A stretch of 64,000 bases of DNA, from NCBI RefSeq assembly GCF_901000735.1, contig NC_081547.1, forward strand, positions 29,499,382 to 29,563,381, in the 5' to 3' direction. Shown here one piece after another: positions 1 through 12,235 of the stretch (positions are counted from its first letter, which is position 1; the number at the start of each line of letters is the position of its first letter). The notes under the pieces were generated by a model. It did not search any database. It had not been told where the DNA came from and saw nothing but the letters and a program-made list of their open reading frames with translations. The stretch is from Corylus avellana (Eukaryota > Streptophyta > Magnoliopsida > Fagales > Betulaceae). Position numbers and translations under genes: made by a program.

Positions 1-189
1 CAGTGAATGGTGGCATTGTAGCGAGCTTTGTTTGTGACTTTGACAATCAAAGTATCACCATTGTTGACTTCCAAGGTTGGACCCGGATATTGGCCATTCA
101 CTGTGATGATGTTGTGGGTTTTGCACAGCCTCTTCACTGGTGTTGCTTGAATCTGTCATGCCAAACAGTTGGTATTTTATCATAATAAT

Positions 190-226
<37 letters not shown>

Positions 227-352
227 TACGACAAAGTCATGCAGGTGAGTTTTGGCTTGTGAAGAGGACATTGCTGAAGCAAAGAGAAGTAAAAGACCAA
301 AGAAAATGAGAGAGCAGCGAGAAGTAGCAAAAGAGCTCTTGAGGGCTTCCAT
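1..352 (-). CDS. Laccase, 5' part only (exons 1 and 2), continues beyond the left edge
   Basis: Exon 1 is 230-352 (41 codons) and exon 2 is 1-152. The window begins exactly at the 3' end of exon 2, so all further exons are outside. Exon 1 encodes an N-terminal signal peptide with a hydrophobic core ([19 protein letters not shown]). Exon 2 encodes the start of the first cupredoxin domain and runs to the first copper-binding region, ending inside the HW of the HWHG motif. Laccases are secreted multicopper oxidases that oxidise phenolics in the cell wall. The two exons are almost identical to exons 1-2 of the complete laccase at 4987-7319, so this is its tandem paralogue, also on the minus strand. 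Exon 1 is one codon shorter than in the paralogue. Whether the missing part is intact cannot be told here. Confidence 0.9.
191..224. repeat. (GA)n microsatellite in laccase intron 1
   Basis: About 17 GA units, read as CT on the gene strand. They begin only a few bases inside the intron 1 splice donor (GTACGC at 224-229). The paralogous laccase has a shorter GA tract in the same place, so it pre-dates or accompanied the duplication. Confidence 0.9.
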
Positions 353-907
353 CTCTACTAAGCCTTTGTATGATGCTTAAGGTGGCAATGCAAGTGAGGA
401 GTGAGAGACATGCCGGCAGCAGGAGGCTTTTTTATAGGAGAGAAGAGGAGAGAGATAGTTGTTTGAGGCTGACAGGTTAGGTTTTAATGGAGCAAACTTA
501 GTTCAAACCTAGCTATGGCAGTTGTTGCACCCACTGGCCTCTCAAATTTAACTTGCTTGACAAGTTTCTTTCTTTAGGGGTTGAATTTCAATAAAGCATC
601 GTTATTCTACGGTTTTGTGTTTAATGTTTTCAATGATGTGCATTTGAAAAAGGTCAAATCTGTACCCTTTTTTTAGCAGTACTCATTACTCGTGGAGACT
701 AATTTCTAATAACCAATTTTACCCTTGAAAATACTATACCAAGGGCATATATATATAGAGAGGATCACCATCGATAATTAAAAAATAAAAAAAATAAAAA
801 AATGAAAAGGACTAATATATATGTTAATTTGTTAATTTATTTTGCGGGTTTTTTTTTTTTTTTTTGATTTGAAAAATAATGTTATGATATGACAAAAAAG
901 AAAACGT

Positions 908-938
<31 letters not shown>

Positions 939-1710
939 CATTTTTATGTTTTGGATGAGTTTGATAGGTGCTAAAGGTTTTTAGAAAGGAACAGTGTACA
1001 ACATCTGCATTAGTCCAAGCTGCCTCTTCCTCGTAATAGTGGGCATGAATTAAAAGAAAGAAAGAAAGAAAAAAACCAAGACAAACGAGAAGGCTGTGCC
1101 TAAAAATCCATCGTTTAATAATGGTAAACTAACTGATGGTTAAAATTGAAAATAATAATAATAATAATAATAATAAAATAAAAATTGATATATTAAATTG
1201 ACACTTTCAAAAGTATAAAAAGTATAATTACAAAAGTGTTGAAAGACGAATGTACCCTCTTCATATTTGTAATTGCCTCTTCTTTTCTTTTGTAACTCTT
1301 CTCTCATCTATAAAATAAAAACAATAATTGTTATTATTATTATTATTATTTTTTTCCTAGATCTTCTAATGTATGACTGATTCTTCGTACAAAGATGCGA
1401 TGAACACGTTTTTCACTCTCTCCTTTGCGTGCATGTAAAAACGCAACATGGAGCGCGACGGTTAAAGTCTATAATTGGTTAGTTTAAATGTGGACCATAT
1501 CCATCCACCGACTAAATTAGACCACAAGTCTCCTTTTGAAAGAAAAAACGAAAAAATGAGTGTAGAATTCTTCTTTTAATTATTAGGTGGCACGTACCTA
1601 TTTACTTATTACAGGGATGGGGTCCAACAGCAATTCAGTTAGGGATACTTACATTGATAAATTAGATCAATTAGGGTTGCCTAGCTGTCTCTAATCAATA
1701 CAAATGTGAG
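353..1710. other. Promoter-side spacer of the left laccase, duplicated at 7320-9575
   Basis: No coding sequence is seen. Blocks at about 353-615, 930-1100 and 1360-1710 match blocks at about 7320-7620, 7960-8135 and 9265-9575, in the same order. The second copy is longer because of about 0.85 kb of extra sequence. The spacer also has a (TA)n run near 911-934 and (AAT)n runs near 1148-1176 and 1328-1350. Confidence 0.65.
431..440 (-). promoter_or_regulatory. Probable TATA box of the left laccase gene
   Basis: On the minus strand the sequence reads CTCCTATAAA, about 80 bases upstream of the laccase ATG at 352. The paralogue has the same motif at the same distance (7401-7410), which supports function. 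The transcription start is inferred to lie between 352 and 410. Confidence 0.6.
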
Positions 1711-1974
1711 TTTGGATAATAATACGAGACTCAGTTAATTCAAAATATAAGAGAGGCATCTTATACATCATTCTCTCAACTTTATTTATTTATTTTTGCA
1801 GATTTAATAGATTCACCATTGAATTTGTGGATTCATGTGAGTGTCATAGAAATTCAATGATAGATTTACTCATTCACTATACAGAAATGGTTGAAAGATG
1901 ATTGAAATAATGATTTTTATCATTTTTTATTGATTAAATGATTAAATCTATATTTTTCTATCCGTTTGAGCTTT

Positions 1975-2085
1975 TGTAATAAGTGATAATTTAACATGGT
2001 ATTATAGTCCGATGTCACAAGTTTGAACCCTAATTCTGTCAATCTACCCTCATATAAGTTAAATATTTTTGTATTGAACCTCAAC
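1975..2085 (+). mobile_element. Degenerate tRNA-derived SINE-like repeat, family 2
   Basis: The stretch around 1990-2030 resembles internal RNA polymerase III promoter boxes. It has an A-box-like TAACATGGTATTATAG and then a B-box-like AAGTTTGAACCC at tRNA-like spacing. Related sequence lies inverted near 12120-12230 and in direct orientation near 34200-34260. It is old and has no clear target-site duplication. Confidence 0.35.
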
Positions 2086-2524
2086 TATTAAAAGATTGTT
2101 TGAGCAATACTCTCACAAAGTAAGAGAAAGGTGATAGAAGCAAATTCAGAACTTCTAATAGATAAACTAAATAATCTAGAGATTTCTATGTTTTACTATT
2201 CATGTATGATGCAGCGTGACTTAGTGGGTTGCAGCGAATAACAACATTAAGTAGTGGACAGGTATTTCTAGATTTTGATTCTACCAAAGAATTTAAGAAA
2301 TCTTCTTGAAAAGCTAGATATTCTCTAGGTTTTAAAGGAAAACAAATAAGAAACTCAACTCTGACTAATTCTTATTTACGATATTTATAGAAAGTTAGAA
2401 ATGATAGATTTCAATCTTTTTCAAACATCTTTTAACCATCTCCATAATAATGGATGAATCCATCATTGAATTTGTGTGGGGTACACATGAGTCCGCAAAT
2501 CTAATAATTATTTATTAAATTTAT

Positions 2525-3905
2525 AGGAAAATGTATTTTACCGCCTAAAGTTTTAGGAATTTTTTAATTTGAACCTTAAAGTTTAAAAATTGTCAATGTA
2601 CCCCCTGAAATTTCAAAAATTTTCAATTTAAACCTTCCGTTAAATTTTTCAGTCTAAATGGATGGAACTCGCCCCATGTAGTTCTCACGTGACATATTAA
2701 CCAATTTTCTTCCAATTTTACCCTCAATTACAGACTCCAAGACCTATTTTGCCCTTTTCTTCGTTTAAGCCCATTTTGCCCTTTTCTAAATGGTTTGTCT
2801 GCCATTTGCCAAATCGGACGAATCAAATTCTCTCTCTCTCTCAAAGCCCCCTCTCTGTCTCAGAGCGCTCTCTCTCTCTCTCAAAGCTCCCTTTCTCCCT
2901 CTCTAGTCTCTCGCTATGCGGCAAAACCCACATATCGTTTGCTGTCGTCAATTGATGGGCACCTAGTTAGGGAATTAATCAAAGAAATTACTTGAAATTA
3001 ATTTCATAATGTTCTTATATATGCTGACTTTTTGTACATTTCTATTTTTTTTCCTTTTTCTTTTTAGTTATATATATAACTTGATGAGGAGAGTGCATAA
3101 GTAATTAGATGGACTCAGATCCAGAAAGATCTTTAATATGTTTAGGTTTAAGTGTCTGTCTTATGCGAAGATATTTGTCAATTTTTTATTTTATTATATA
3201 TATATATATATATATTATTTTTGGTTCAAAAGCTCTAAAAATACTCGATCAGAGTATTTCTTTTTTAGTTTATATTTTACGTTATTTTTTTAAATTTAAA
3301 ATCTTCCACTTTTCTCGCAAGTGAGGTCCATCCTCGTATAGATGGGTACTCACCTAAAAACAGGGTAGTTGAGAGAAAAATTCCACACAAGAGTTTGTTT
3401 ATCTTTTACTTGTTGGAATGGGTAGTTTCATATTAGAGTTTGTTTAGGTTTTCTTTGTTCAAATGGGTGATTGGGCAATCTAAACAGGTAGAGTAATGAG
3501 AGAGAGAGGGCTCAGCCATGAGAGAGAGCAGCGATGGAGAGAGAGAGACTTCTGAGAGGGAGAAAGGGAGCTTTGAGAGAGAGAGCGCTTTGAGACAGAG
3601 CTTTGCGAGAGAGATAATTTTCAAATTTTTTCATTTTGAGAGAGAGAAAGCTTTGTTAGGCCGACGGTGGAGAGAGAAGAGAGGTTTTTTTAATAATAAA
3701 AGGGCAAAATGGGCTTAAAGGAAGAAAATGGGTTAATATGTCACTTGAGAAGCCCATGGAACGAACTCCATCCATTTAAATGGAAAATATTAACGGAGCG
3801 TTTGAATTAAAAATTTTGAAATTTCAGAGGGTATATTACCAACTTATAAATTTTGTAGTTCAAATTGAAAAACTCCTGAAACTTTGGAGTAAAATTCATT
3901 TTCTC
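2525..3905. mobile_element. 1.4-kb foldback (long terminal inverted repeat) element
   Basis: The first roughly 380 bases reappear as an imperfect reverse complement in the last roughly 400 bases. Examples are GGAATTTTTTAATTTGAAC on the left with GTTCAAATTGAAAAACTCC on the right, and the strings AAATGGATGGA and GACATATTAACC with their complements. The arms extend inward into CT-rich (2828-2905) and GA-rich (3500-3610) tracts that pair with each other. A candidate 10-bp target-site duplication, ATTAAATTTA, lies at 2514-2523 and 3930-3939, but it is AT-rich and could be chance. No transposase is encoded; the short open frames are low-complexity Ser/Leu or Glu/Arg runs. Confidence 0.65.
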
Positions 3906-4986
3906 AAAAAAAAAAAAAAAAATAAATAAATTAAATTTAAACTAGTTTCACTTGTGTTTCTTAACTTTCTTGTAGTTTGCTTCCTTCTGTCTTTTATCTT
4001 TTTCCCCGTTTCACCTATACAGTCTGTTGCAGTGAAGACCCACTATGCATGATTATTTTTTAGTGAATGAATAAAGCGACAAAGCATTAGCATGTATTAA
4101 CCAAATTGCTAAGTTGCCGTCGTTTTTGGAAGCTTTCCCAATTCTTCCTCTGTCCCCCTCCAAAAGAAAAGGTTTTTCATATTCACTTCTTTCCTGGCCA
4201 ACATGGATTCTATCCTTCCTTTTAGCTTAATTTCTGGATTTGGACTCGTAAAGAAACTCATTCTTGGATTTTTCATCTCATTCATTCTCGTTGTTTTCTT
4301 GCTTCAGGTGCTGAAGAATCACAGAATTTGGTTCTCACCCTGTTCCCCTGTAGCTTGGTTCAGTGGAGGTTTTTTCGTTTGTTTATGAGCTGAGGTTGTT
4401 GGTTGGACCGACAGTGAAGTATGTAATTGAAATATGGTAGATGATAGAGTTCATTAACTCAGGATTTATCTCTAAAGTCGATAAAAAAAAATACTGAATT
4501 TAACCATTTAAATAATATTACGGACGGAATACCTTCATTATCTAGCATTTTGTGATTATGTTGCTTTCGGCATTAGAATGTTCTTGATTTTGCAGGTCTA
4601 TCTATATTGATACTGTTGAAGAAAAAAAATGGAAGGATCTTTATACTGATTGAATTATAATGAGACTCGTACACCATAAAAATATTCTAAGTTTCAAATC
4701 TGTCTTCAACATTATCTTTATAAAAACAATAAAAAATACATCTCAAACCAAGAAACATGCCTCGGGTCTACAGCTGATTAGATGGTACGTACTTCAGTGT
4801 TGCAACCACTTCACCATCTCCTATAAACCCGCTTTATCTATCAAAAAGAACAATGAAACAGAGCAAGCACTAGGTCCCCAAATGCAGGGAATACAACAGA
4901 GGAATCGTGTACTAATAGCAGGAAGAAAAAAAAAAACACCTTGTTACGGGCTTATGAATTTAATGGTAATTATTCTATTGATGATC
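3906..4986. other. Spacer downstream of the complete laccase gene
   Basis: No supported gene. A 61-codon open frame at 4203-4388 has no recognisable similarity and no gene context. The part nearest 4986 should hold the 3' UTR of the minus-strand laccase, but no polyadenylation signal could be assigned with confidence. Confidence 0.5.
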
Positions 4987-7319
4987 TTAACAAAGTGGCA
5001 AATCCACTGGAGGAGGCTCGATCGACTGCAATTCTCCTACTCCATTATCTACCAAGAACACCATGGCCAAACCCCAGCCGATATGAACATCCAAGTGACA
5101 GTGCATTAGCCAGGCACCTATATAAGTCAAACAGAGATGGTTGAATTTTTTTTTTTTTATGTGAAACAACTGAAAATATAATGGAAATTGTAATCCATGT
5201 GAACTTCTGAGTAACTCTTACCTGGATTGTCGGCGACAAATCTGATGACTGCCCATCCATTCACAGGTACTGCCGCTGTGTTCCTCAGAGGTGGATCAAC
5301 AAGGTTAAATTTTGCTGTATCAGTCTTGGGATTGAAATTTCCAAAACCCTCTGCAATGATGTAGAAATCGTATCCGTGAAGATGAATTGGGTGGTTCTCA
5401 GGGGTGAAGATATTTGTGCCTTGTAAAACCACCTGCACCCTTGACCCATACTTCAACTTGTACCCCTTAGTCCCCGGAACAGGTTGCCACAGTGAGCGGC
5501 TGACATTGCCGGTGTAATCAAATTTTCGGGGTGGGTTTGCTGGAAAATCGGTGGTGAAAACTCCAGGAATGCCTTGCTCATAAGCCTGCAGTATGGAGAT
5601 GTTGGATGGGAGCACAAAAGACTCGTTGTTCATGCTGGCAGTGAAGCGCGTTCCATTGGGGCCCTGGCACCGCCTGGCTTTATTAAAATGTTTTGGGCAT
5701 TTGTTGAGTCCTAGACCGACTGTGAAGAAGAGGTTTTCATCGATCACAGTCGGGACTTCCACTTTCCTGGGACTTCTGAAGCTTTTACTGAAGGCGGTGA
5801 CAGTAGGTGTGTCATTGAAGGCCGGTAGAGAGGGCATAACGGGTTTGCTTGATGCACAGTTTTTGGCAGCGCAAGGAGCTGACTTGTATTCAAGAATGGC
5901 TGTGGTGGTGGTGTTGTCGAATGGTGCGCCTGGGGCGCTCGCGTAGGCGCGTGCTGCCGCGTAGTATCGAGCTGGAGGCTGGTCACCACTGATCAAAACG
6001 TCGGTGGTCTGGCCAGGGCCTAGCATGATGACTGTGGTGGTGAAGGGTTTGGTGTAGGAGGCATCAGCGCCAACAACTGTGAGCTTGTGGTTGGCAACCG
6101 TGAAGAACAGCTCTTGGTTCAGGGCGGAGTTGATGACTCGGAGGAGGTTTGTCTCGCCGGAGTCTATTGGAACTATGACGGTGTCTGCATAGGCATCATC
6201 TTTGAAATTGAAATCGATAATATTGAAGCATATCAAGCATCTGACACGTTTAGATTAATTTCTAGAAGCAAACCTTTGCTGGAGCAGTTGTAAAGATCGC
6301 CAGGTTGACCGTTAATGGTGTATGCATCTGACACGTTTGGAGATGCTCCTGTGCGAGTCGCCTCCCTCACAACATCCATGGGGTTTGCATTCCACCATTC
6401 ACCTAATAATATTCATCGCAATTATTCATTGTCAGTTACTGATCATTTAATCATCAATGCAATCAAAATGTTAAAAAAGAAAAAGAAAAAGAAAATCTAA
6501 ATTAAGAGGTATTAATTTGTGAATTAAATTAATTAATAAGTGAGAATTACCAAGAAGAAGGGGTGTTTCACGCTTTGGCTTAGTGAATGGATAGGAATCT
6601 CCTTCTTTGGGACGAATAATGAGGGCTCCATAAACGGTGGCTCTAAGCCATGAGCTATGAGCATGCCACCACAATGTTCCTTCTTGCCCTTGAATTGTGA
6701 AACGATATGTGTAACTCCCTCCTGGCCTAATCGGGCACTGTGTCACAAATTCTGGACCGTCTGCCCATCCTGTTCTCATTTGCCGAATGCCATGCCTGAA
6801 ATATATACGTATGTATCATGTATGTATATTATATATAGTCATGTAAATATGAACATGCATGCATGCGTGTCCCATGCATATATATATAGAGTTAGCTAGC
6901 TTAGTAAAGGACAAATATGTATGCTGATGTTCAGAAGCTCGATCATGCATGTAATTACCAGTGAATGGTGGCATTGTAGCGAGCTTTGTTTGTGACTTTG
7001 ACAATCAAAGTGTCACCGTTGTTGACTTCCAAGGTTGGACCCGGATATTGGCCATTCACCGTGATGATGTTGTGGGTTTTGCACAGCCTCTTCACTGGTG
7101 TTGTTTGAATCTGTCATGCCAAACAGTCGGGATTTAGTCATAATAATTAGAGGAAGAAATATTAAGAGAGAGAGAGAGAGAGAGAGAACATACGACAAAT
7201 TCATGCTGGTGAGTTTTGGCAGCTTGTGAAGAGGACATCGCTGAAGCGAAGAGAAGTAAAAGACCAAAGAAAATGAGAGAGCAGCGAGAAGTTGCAAAAA
7301 AGCTCTTGAGGGCCTCCAT
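4987..7319 (-). CDS. Laccase (multicopper oxidase), complete, LAC14/15-like
   Basis: Secreted p-diphenol:O2 oxidoreductase that oxidises phenolics (monolignols or flavonoids) in the apoplast. Exons on the minus strand: 7194-7319, 6959-7110, 6551-6795, 6274-6402, 5222-6184 and 4987-5117. These sum to 1746 bases (581 aa), the usual plant laccase length, and 152, 245, 129 and 131 bp are classic laccase exon sizes. Exon 1 gives a signal peptide. All four copper motifs are visible: [43 protein letters not shown] and [14 protein letters not shown]. The axial type-1 copper position, ten residues after the Cys, is Leu, typical of high-potential laccases. Several N-glycosylation sites are present. Sequence in exon 5 ([19 protein letters not shown]) recalls LAC14/15; this subgroup is from memory. 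A tandem paralogue lies at 1-352. Confidence 0.95.
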
Positions 7320-7400
7320 CTCTACTAAGCCTTTGTATGATGGTTAAGTTGGGAATGCAAGCTAGTGAGGAGTGAGAGACATGCAGGCAGAAGGGGGCTC

Positions 7401-7410
7401 TTTTATAGGA
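7401..7410 (-). promoter_or_regulatory. Probable TATA box of the complete laccase
   Basis: Minus-strand TCCTATAAAA about 85 bases upstream of the ATG at 7319. The same motif at the same distance precedes the paralogue at 352. Confidence 0.6.
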
Positions 7411-8560
7411 GAGAAGAGGAGAGAGAGAGTTGTTTGAGGTTGGCAGATTAGGTTTTAATTCGGCAAACTGGTCCAAATTCCCGGGCAAACTTAGTTCAAC
7501 CTATGGTAGTTGTTGCACCCACTGGCCTATCAAATTAAGTGCATAATTTCATTATTGAACGCTTGCTTGACAAGCCTTCTTTCTTTAGGGGTTGAATTTC
7601 AATAAAGCATCATTATCATACGATTGTGTATACTATTTTCCATGTACTTTGATGTGTAAATATGAAAAAGGTGATTTTTTTTTTTTTAATCTTAGCATTA
7701 CCCAATGACAAGAAGACAGACAAGCTTGAAAAAAAACCTATATGTTAATTTGTTGCTGTGTTATGTAGTGTTTTTTTGTTTTTACTCGAAAAAGTGTTAT
7801 GAAATGATATAAACGTAAAAATTATTTGGTATTTTTTTTTATTTAAGTTTATAAAATTGTCACGTGTCTTTTAAGCATGTAAAAAACATATATTAATTAA
7901 ATAATTATATATTTCTCATATGTAAAAAAGCACATATACAAAAAATTTTATGTTTAAAATTATTTCTGTGGTTTCATGAATTTGACATGTGCTAAAGGAT
8001 TTTAGAAAGGGATAGGATAGTGTAAAACTTTTGCATTATTAGTCCATGTTACGTACCTTTCCCTGATAATAGTGGAGCATGAGTTAAAAGAAAGAAAAAA
8101 AAGCAGTGACAAACGAAAAGTGCAGTGCCCAAAAATCCACGCTTTACGGGAAAAGTTCTTCATACTAAGAAATGTATGATGATGATTGATGGGGTCAGTG
8201 TCCTTTTTAGAATTCACCCCCACGCATCGTGTGGAGCCTACGAATATATTGAGACAATCTCATTCGTTCATTACTTACTTCTTTGACGGGCTTAGCCGAA
8301 TAATCATTACTTAAATCAGACCTCGGATCTCTTGGTAATTAATTAGATGCTTCTTCTACCAAGTATTAAACTAGTAGAAATTATCATTAAAAAAAAAAAA
8401 ACTAGTACTAGAAATTAACCCAAATATGAAATACCTTAGCTCGATTGATGGCTTATGTAATTTAGAGTTATATATAAGATCAGATGGCTAATCAAAAGCC
8501 TAAAAGCGTGTTCTTTTGATTCTCTAAACTGAATACATTTTACATTTAAACTACAAAGCC

Positions 8561-8662
8561 ATGCCTCTTTCACTCCTTGGTCCCCTATATATGCATCAAT
8601 GCCTCTTTCACTCCTTGGTCCCCTATATATGCATCAATGCCTCTTTCACTCCTTGGCCCCCT
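8561..8662. repeat. Tandem repeat, 38-bp unit, about 2.7 copies
   Basis: Units begin at 8561, 8599 and 8637 with ATGCCTCTTTCACTCCTTGG. The first two are identical; the third is cut short and carries one T-to-C change. The high identity implies a recent duplication. Confidence 0.9.
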
Positions 8663-10466
8663 ACCCTTGCGTGTTATTTATGGTGAATTTTGATGTTGCA
8701 ATCAAATACTCTTTTTTCTACTATATAGCTATATAGCCCACCTTCTGATCTCTTATCAATAATAATGCAACAAGTTTTTTCAAAAGAAAAAAGAAAAAGC
8801 TATATAGCTACATTAATGGGTTTAGATTCTCAAGGCTCCATCCTACTTTGCAGAAGCGTTTATCCGCTTCTTATGACCCTAATAACGGTGAAACTTTAGC
8901 TGCATTGCTTGCGGTCAAATAATTAGACTTGGAGCTGATCAAGATGGACCACACTATTTTAGAAGACAATTATTTGACAATAGTTGTTATTGACCGTTGT
9001 TCTTGCTCTCCAACATAGTAAGGGCTAACAAAATGGGTTGGTGGGTCGGGTTGATCAGGTCGACTCATTTGGCCTACCAACTTGATCATAAGAGTAAATC
9101 CGAACACAATCCATCAGTGATCCGACATAACTTGTTTGACCCATTTAATAAGCCCGGCGCAACCTGCATCGAACTCAAATATCCTCCATAATTTCAGATA
9201 TCCTTTTATATATATATATAACTAATAATTCTTTTTTTGGGGGGGGGGTTCTAGATCTGATTAATGATTCTTAGTAGGGAGATAAGATGAACACGTTTTT
9301 CTCTCTGCCCCTTCCATGCTTGTAAATGCGCAACGACGGAGGATTATTAAGTCTACTTGGTTAGTTTAAAGGTGGACCATAAGCATCCACCGACTACATT
9401 AAAGTCTCCTTTGAAAGGAAAAATGATTGTAGAAGACTTCTTGTAATTATTAGGTGCCCATATTTATTAATACATAAGATTGGGTCCAACCGCAATTGGA
9501 TCATTTAGCGATACTTACATTAATTGATAAACACATTTCAATTAGGTAGCCTGTCACTAAACAATACACACATCGATGACCTATATTTAGACATTTTTTT
9601 GCTTTTTTAATTTTAAATAGTATATATGAGTTTTTGTTATGCACGTTTGCATGTTTGATAAACCAAACAAGACCCATGTTTATTTTTATTTTATTTTTTA
9701 TAAGTGGCCCATATTTATTAAGGTCAAACTAAATAAGCCTCGACAAAAATGCTTGTTGATGTTGTTTGAATTTTTTTTTTAGGTGCTAAGTAAAAGCCCT
9801 TTCTTTTAAAGATTACAAGTGTTTTGAGAACGGTTATGTACGTAGTAGTTTACATGATACTTAATTAACACATCAGTAACTAAATAATTAAAATTTTATA
9901 CTTAATTTTTGCTTTTTAGCCATGTTATGCCACGTTAGGGGTGAGGCGGTTCAATAAACATTGAGATTTGAGGCAAAAAGTTAAAAATGGGCCCTTTAAT
10001 AAAAAAAAATAATAATATTTTTATATTAAATATGAAATAAAAAAATAATAATATTGAATCAAATTTCGTTAATATATTATTTTCGATAGATAATATGACT
10101 AATCAATTTGATATTTCTTGTGATATAGTTGATCGTAGATACGATTTTATATAGCTTAGTATTTTAATTAGAATATTTATTTCAATTGTTTTGTTTTTTT
10201 CCTAAGCGCTCGTAACATGTCAAAGGACCTCCTCTCGGTAGGGTCCTTAGTCGGGTGCTCCTCTACTTTATTCAAAAGAGAGAAAATGGAAAAGGCACAC
10301 AGAAACTGAGAGTTTTGTCTAGGATCGATGGAGACCAAATAGCTGAAAGGTACTCATGATCGAATTGGGTTTTGTTCACGATTGATGGAAACCACTTCAA
10401 CCAAAAACATTCTAAACCAGAAAGATACTGCCTGCAAGTGTATAATAGAGATAGCTTACCATTTTT

Positions 10467-10609
10467 AATGGAATTATCATTTCTAAAAATTAATATTTGG
10501 CAAAATTATTGCTCCTGTACCCCCCCCAAAAAAAAAATAATGGAATTATCATTTCTAAAAATTAATATTTGGCAAAATTATTGCTCCTGTACCCCCCCCA
10601 AAAAAAAAA
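10467..10609. repeat. 72-bp perfect tandem duplication
   Basis: Copy 1 is 10467-10538 and copy 2 is 10539-10609. Each starts AATGGAATTATCATTTC and ends in a C-run followed by an A-run. The copies are essentially identical, so the duplication is young, probably by slippage or unequal exchange. Confidence 0.9.
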
Positions 10610-11119
10610 GGAAGGGATAAGATGCAATCATTACACTCGGACTCAGGAGCGGAAGCATGTGAATGTCCCTCCAAACATTTTGAAAATGTTATTAAAATGT
10701 GGTTTTTTTTTATAAATTTATCCTTACAAAATGATATTTTTGCCCCCTTCTAAAATTTTATTTTAATTTTGTCCTTCTGGAAAAAAATGAAAATGCCCCA
10801 ATTTAATTTGTAACTTTCGGTTTGCAACATTATTTTGGCTTGACTCTGGTGTTTAATTTTGAGAGCTCCGAATGATCTCTTTAGAGGAAAAAGTCCACTC
10901 TAAATGCACCTTTTTTTTAAAAAAACCTATAGATTATTTTTAGTTTATTTTAAGACATATAACTTTTGTAAGCAATAGTAACTCACGATTTAGTATGAAA
11001 TCAAATTTAAGACTTATCTATATTTATTTTACATAAACATAAACATATATACACAAATATACATATCCAGAGATACTATATATATTTATCTATGAATTTA
11101 TGTATTCATATAAGTGAGA

Positions 11120-11122
<3 letters not shown>

Positions 11123-11158
<36 letters not shown>
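11123..11158. repeat. (TA)n microsatellite
   Basis: About 18 uninterrupted TA units, in gene-free spacer. Confidence 0.9.
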
Positions 11159-11160
<2 letters not shown>

Positions 11161-11924
11161 TTCGTTCCCACGATACAAAAAAAAAAAAAAAAAACAAAAT
11201 TTAGAAAAGTTGACATGTTTAGGCACAGGGGCCATGGCTATTTGTATTTACCATGACATGGAAATGCTATTTTGCCAAGTCAATGCAGATTACTTGAATA
11301 CCACAATGTATGTAATTCAAGAAATTGTCCCAAAATATCTTAAAGCACAAGGAAGATGATATTATCATCCAAATTGTGATAGCTACAACTGAGTCATAGC
11401 AGACATGCCAATAATGCAAGAAGTTTTGGCTGCAACTTAACGGTTAATTTATCTCTTAGCAGGATGCCACTCACAGAGAGAGAGAGAGAAAGAGATGGTT
11501 AGGATTAGATAGGTGAACAAGACTGAAAGAACAATTAACAAAGTGGGTGAGTTTGTTACTGACTTTTCAAAACCTTGAGAAGAAAAATAAATTGACCCAA
11601 GAGCAGAAGTCATTCACAAGATCGTCCGGTGCCTTGTCTTTGAGCAATACCTTCTTTTTCTATATTGTTTTTGTTTCCTTGGCTTCTTTGCTTATTCTTT
11701 TCTTGGGTTTTACTTTCATTGGTTGTTATGGGTGGGTGCGAACTTGCACATCTTAAAATCTTTGTTTTTAGACCGTCATATCAACACCCCCGCCCCCAAA
11801 TCTTTGTTCTAGACCGTCATATCAGCACCCCCCCCCAGACACACACAAAAAAGGCCCAAAATCTCATCTCATTGTCTTTAGTAAGGGTCAGGATTCCCAA
11901 GCTACCTCGTAGGATAGATTTTAG

Positions 11925-12113
11925 AGAAATGTTAGGAGTTAATATCTTCTTTATATTTAGTCATTTTCATTTTACAAATCAACCATTAAATTTATGGGCT
12001 TATGTAAACCCCACATGTTAATGATGGACTCCAAAAATTCAATGGTTAACATATTAAATTTATAAGAGAATATTGGTCAAATATAAAAAAACTTATTGAC
12101 CCCTAACGTTTAT
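11925..12113. mobile_element. MITE-like inverted-repeat element, about 190 bp
   Basis: The left end GAGAAATGTTAGGAGTTAAT pairs with the right end, whose reverse complement reads AGATAAACGTTAGGGGTCAA. The inner arms pair through ATTAAATTTAT and ATTCAATGG-type sequence. No protein is encoded. A similar core is seen at 34645-34820. A target-site duplication is only approximate. Confidence 0.5.
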
Positions 12114-12114
12114 C

Positions 12115-12235
12115 TAGAATTTACATCTTAAATAATTAAGAAGAGATGAATGACGGAAATATGATTTAAACTCATGACCTCAACTCTAATACAATGTTAA
12201 ATTACTATTTATTACTAAAGTTTAAGCGAATAGAA
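12115..12235 (-). mobile_element. Degenerate SINE-like repeat, family 2 (minus)
   Basis: Read on the minus strand this shows TTTAACATTGTATTAGAGT followed by a B-box-like GAGTTTAAATC. This is the same arrangement as at 1975-2085. It is degenerate and without clear ends. Confidence 0.3.

Larger units (their letters stand above)
7320..9575. other. Promoter-side spacer of the complete laccase (second copy of the duplication)
   Basis: Carries no supported gene. It holds the blocks that match 353-1710, interrupted between about 8135 and 9265 by sequence missing from the other copy, including the 38-bp tandem repeat at 8561-8662. A short (TA)n run lies near 9208-9220. Confidence 0.6.
9576..11922. 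other. Gene-free AT-rich spacer
   Basis: No gene is supported. It contains the 72-bp tandem duplication at 10467-10609 and a long (TA)n microsatellite at about 11123-11158. A small GA-rich run lies near 11478-11494. Confidence 0.5.

Noticed and set aside
4203..4388. 61-codon open frame with a hydrophobic stretch
   Set aside because: No promoter, splice or family evidence; the length is expected by chance.
4660..5109. 149-codon open frame on the plus strand
   Set aside because: It overlaps the last laccase exon antisense, has no family resemblance and no gene structure.
5593..5946. 117-codon open frame antisense to laccase exon 5
   Set aside because: A shadow of the real exon, which is supported by copper motifs and exon sizes.
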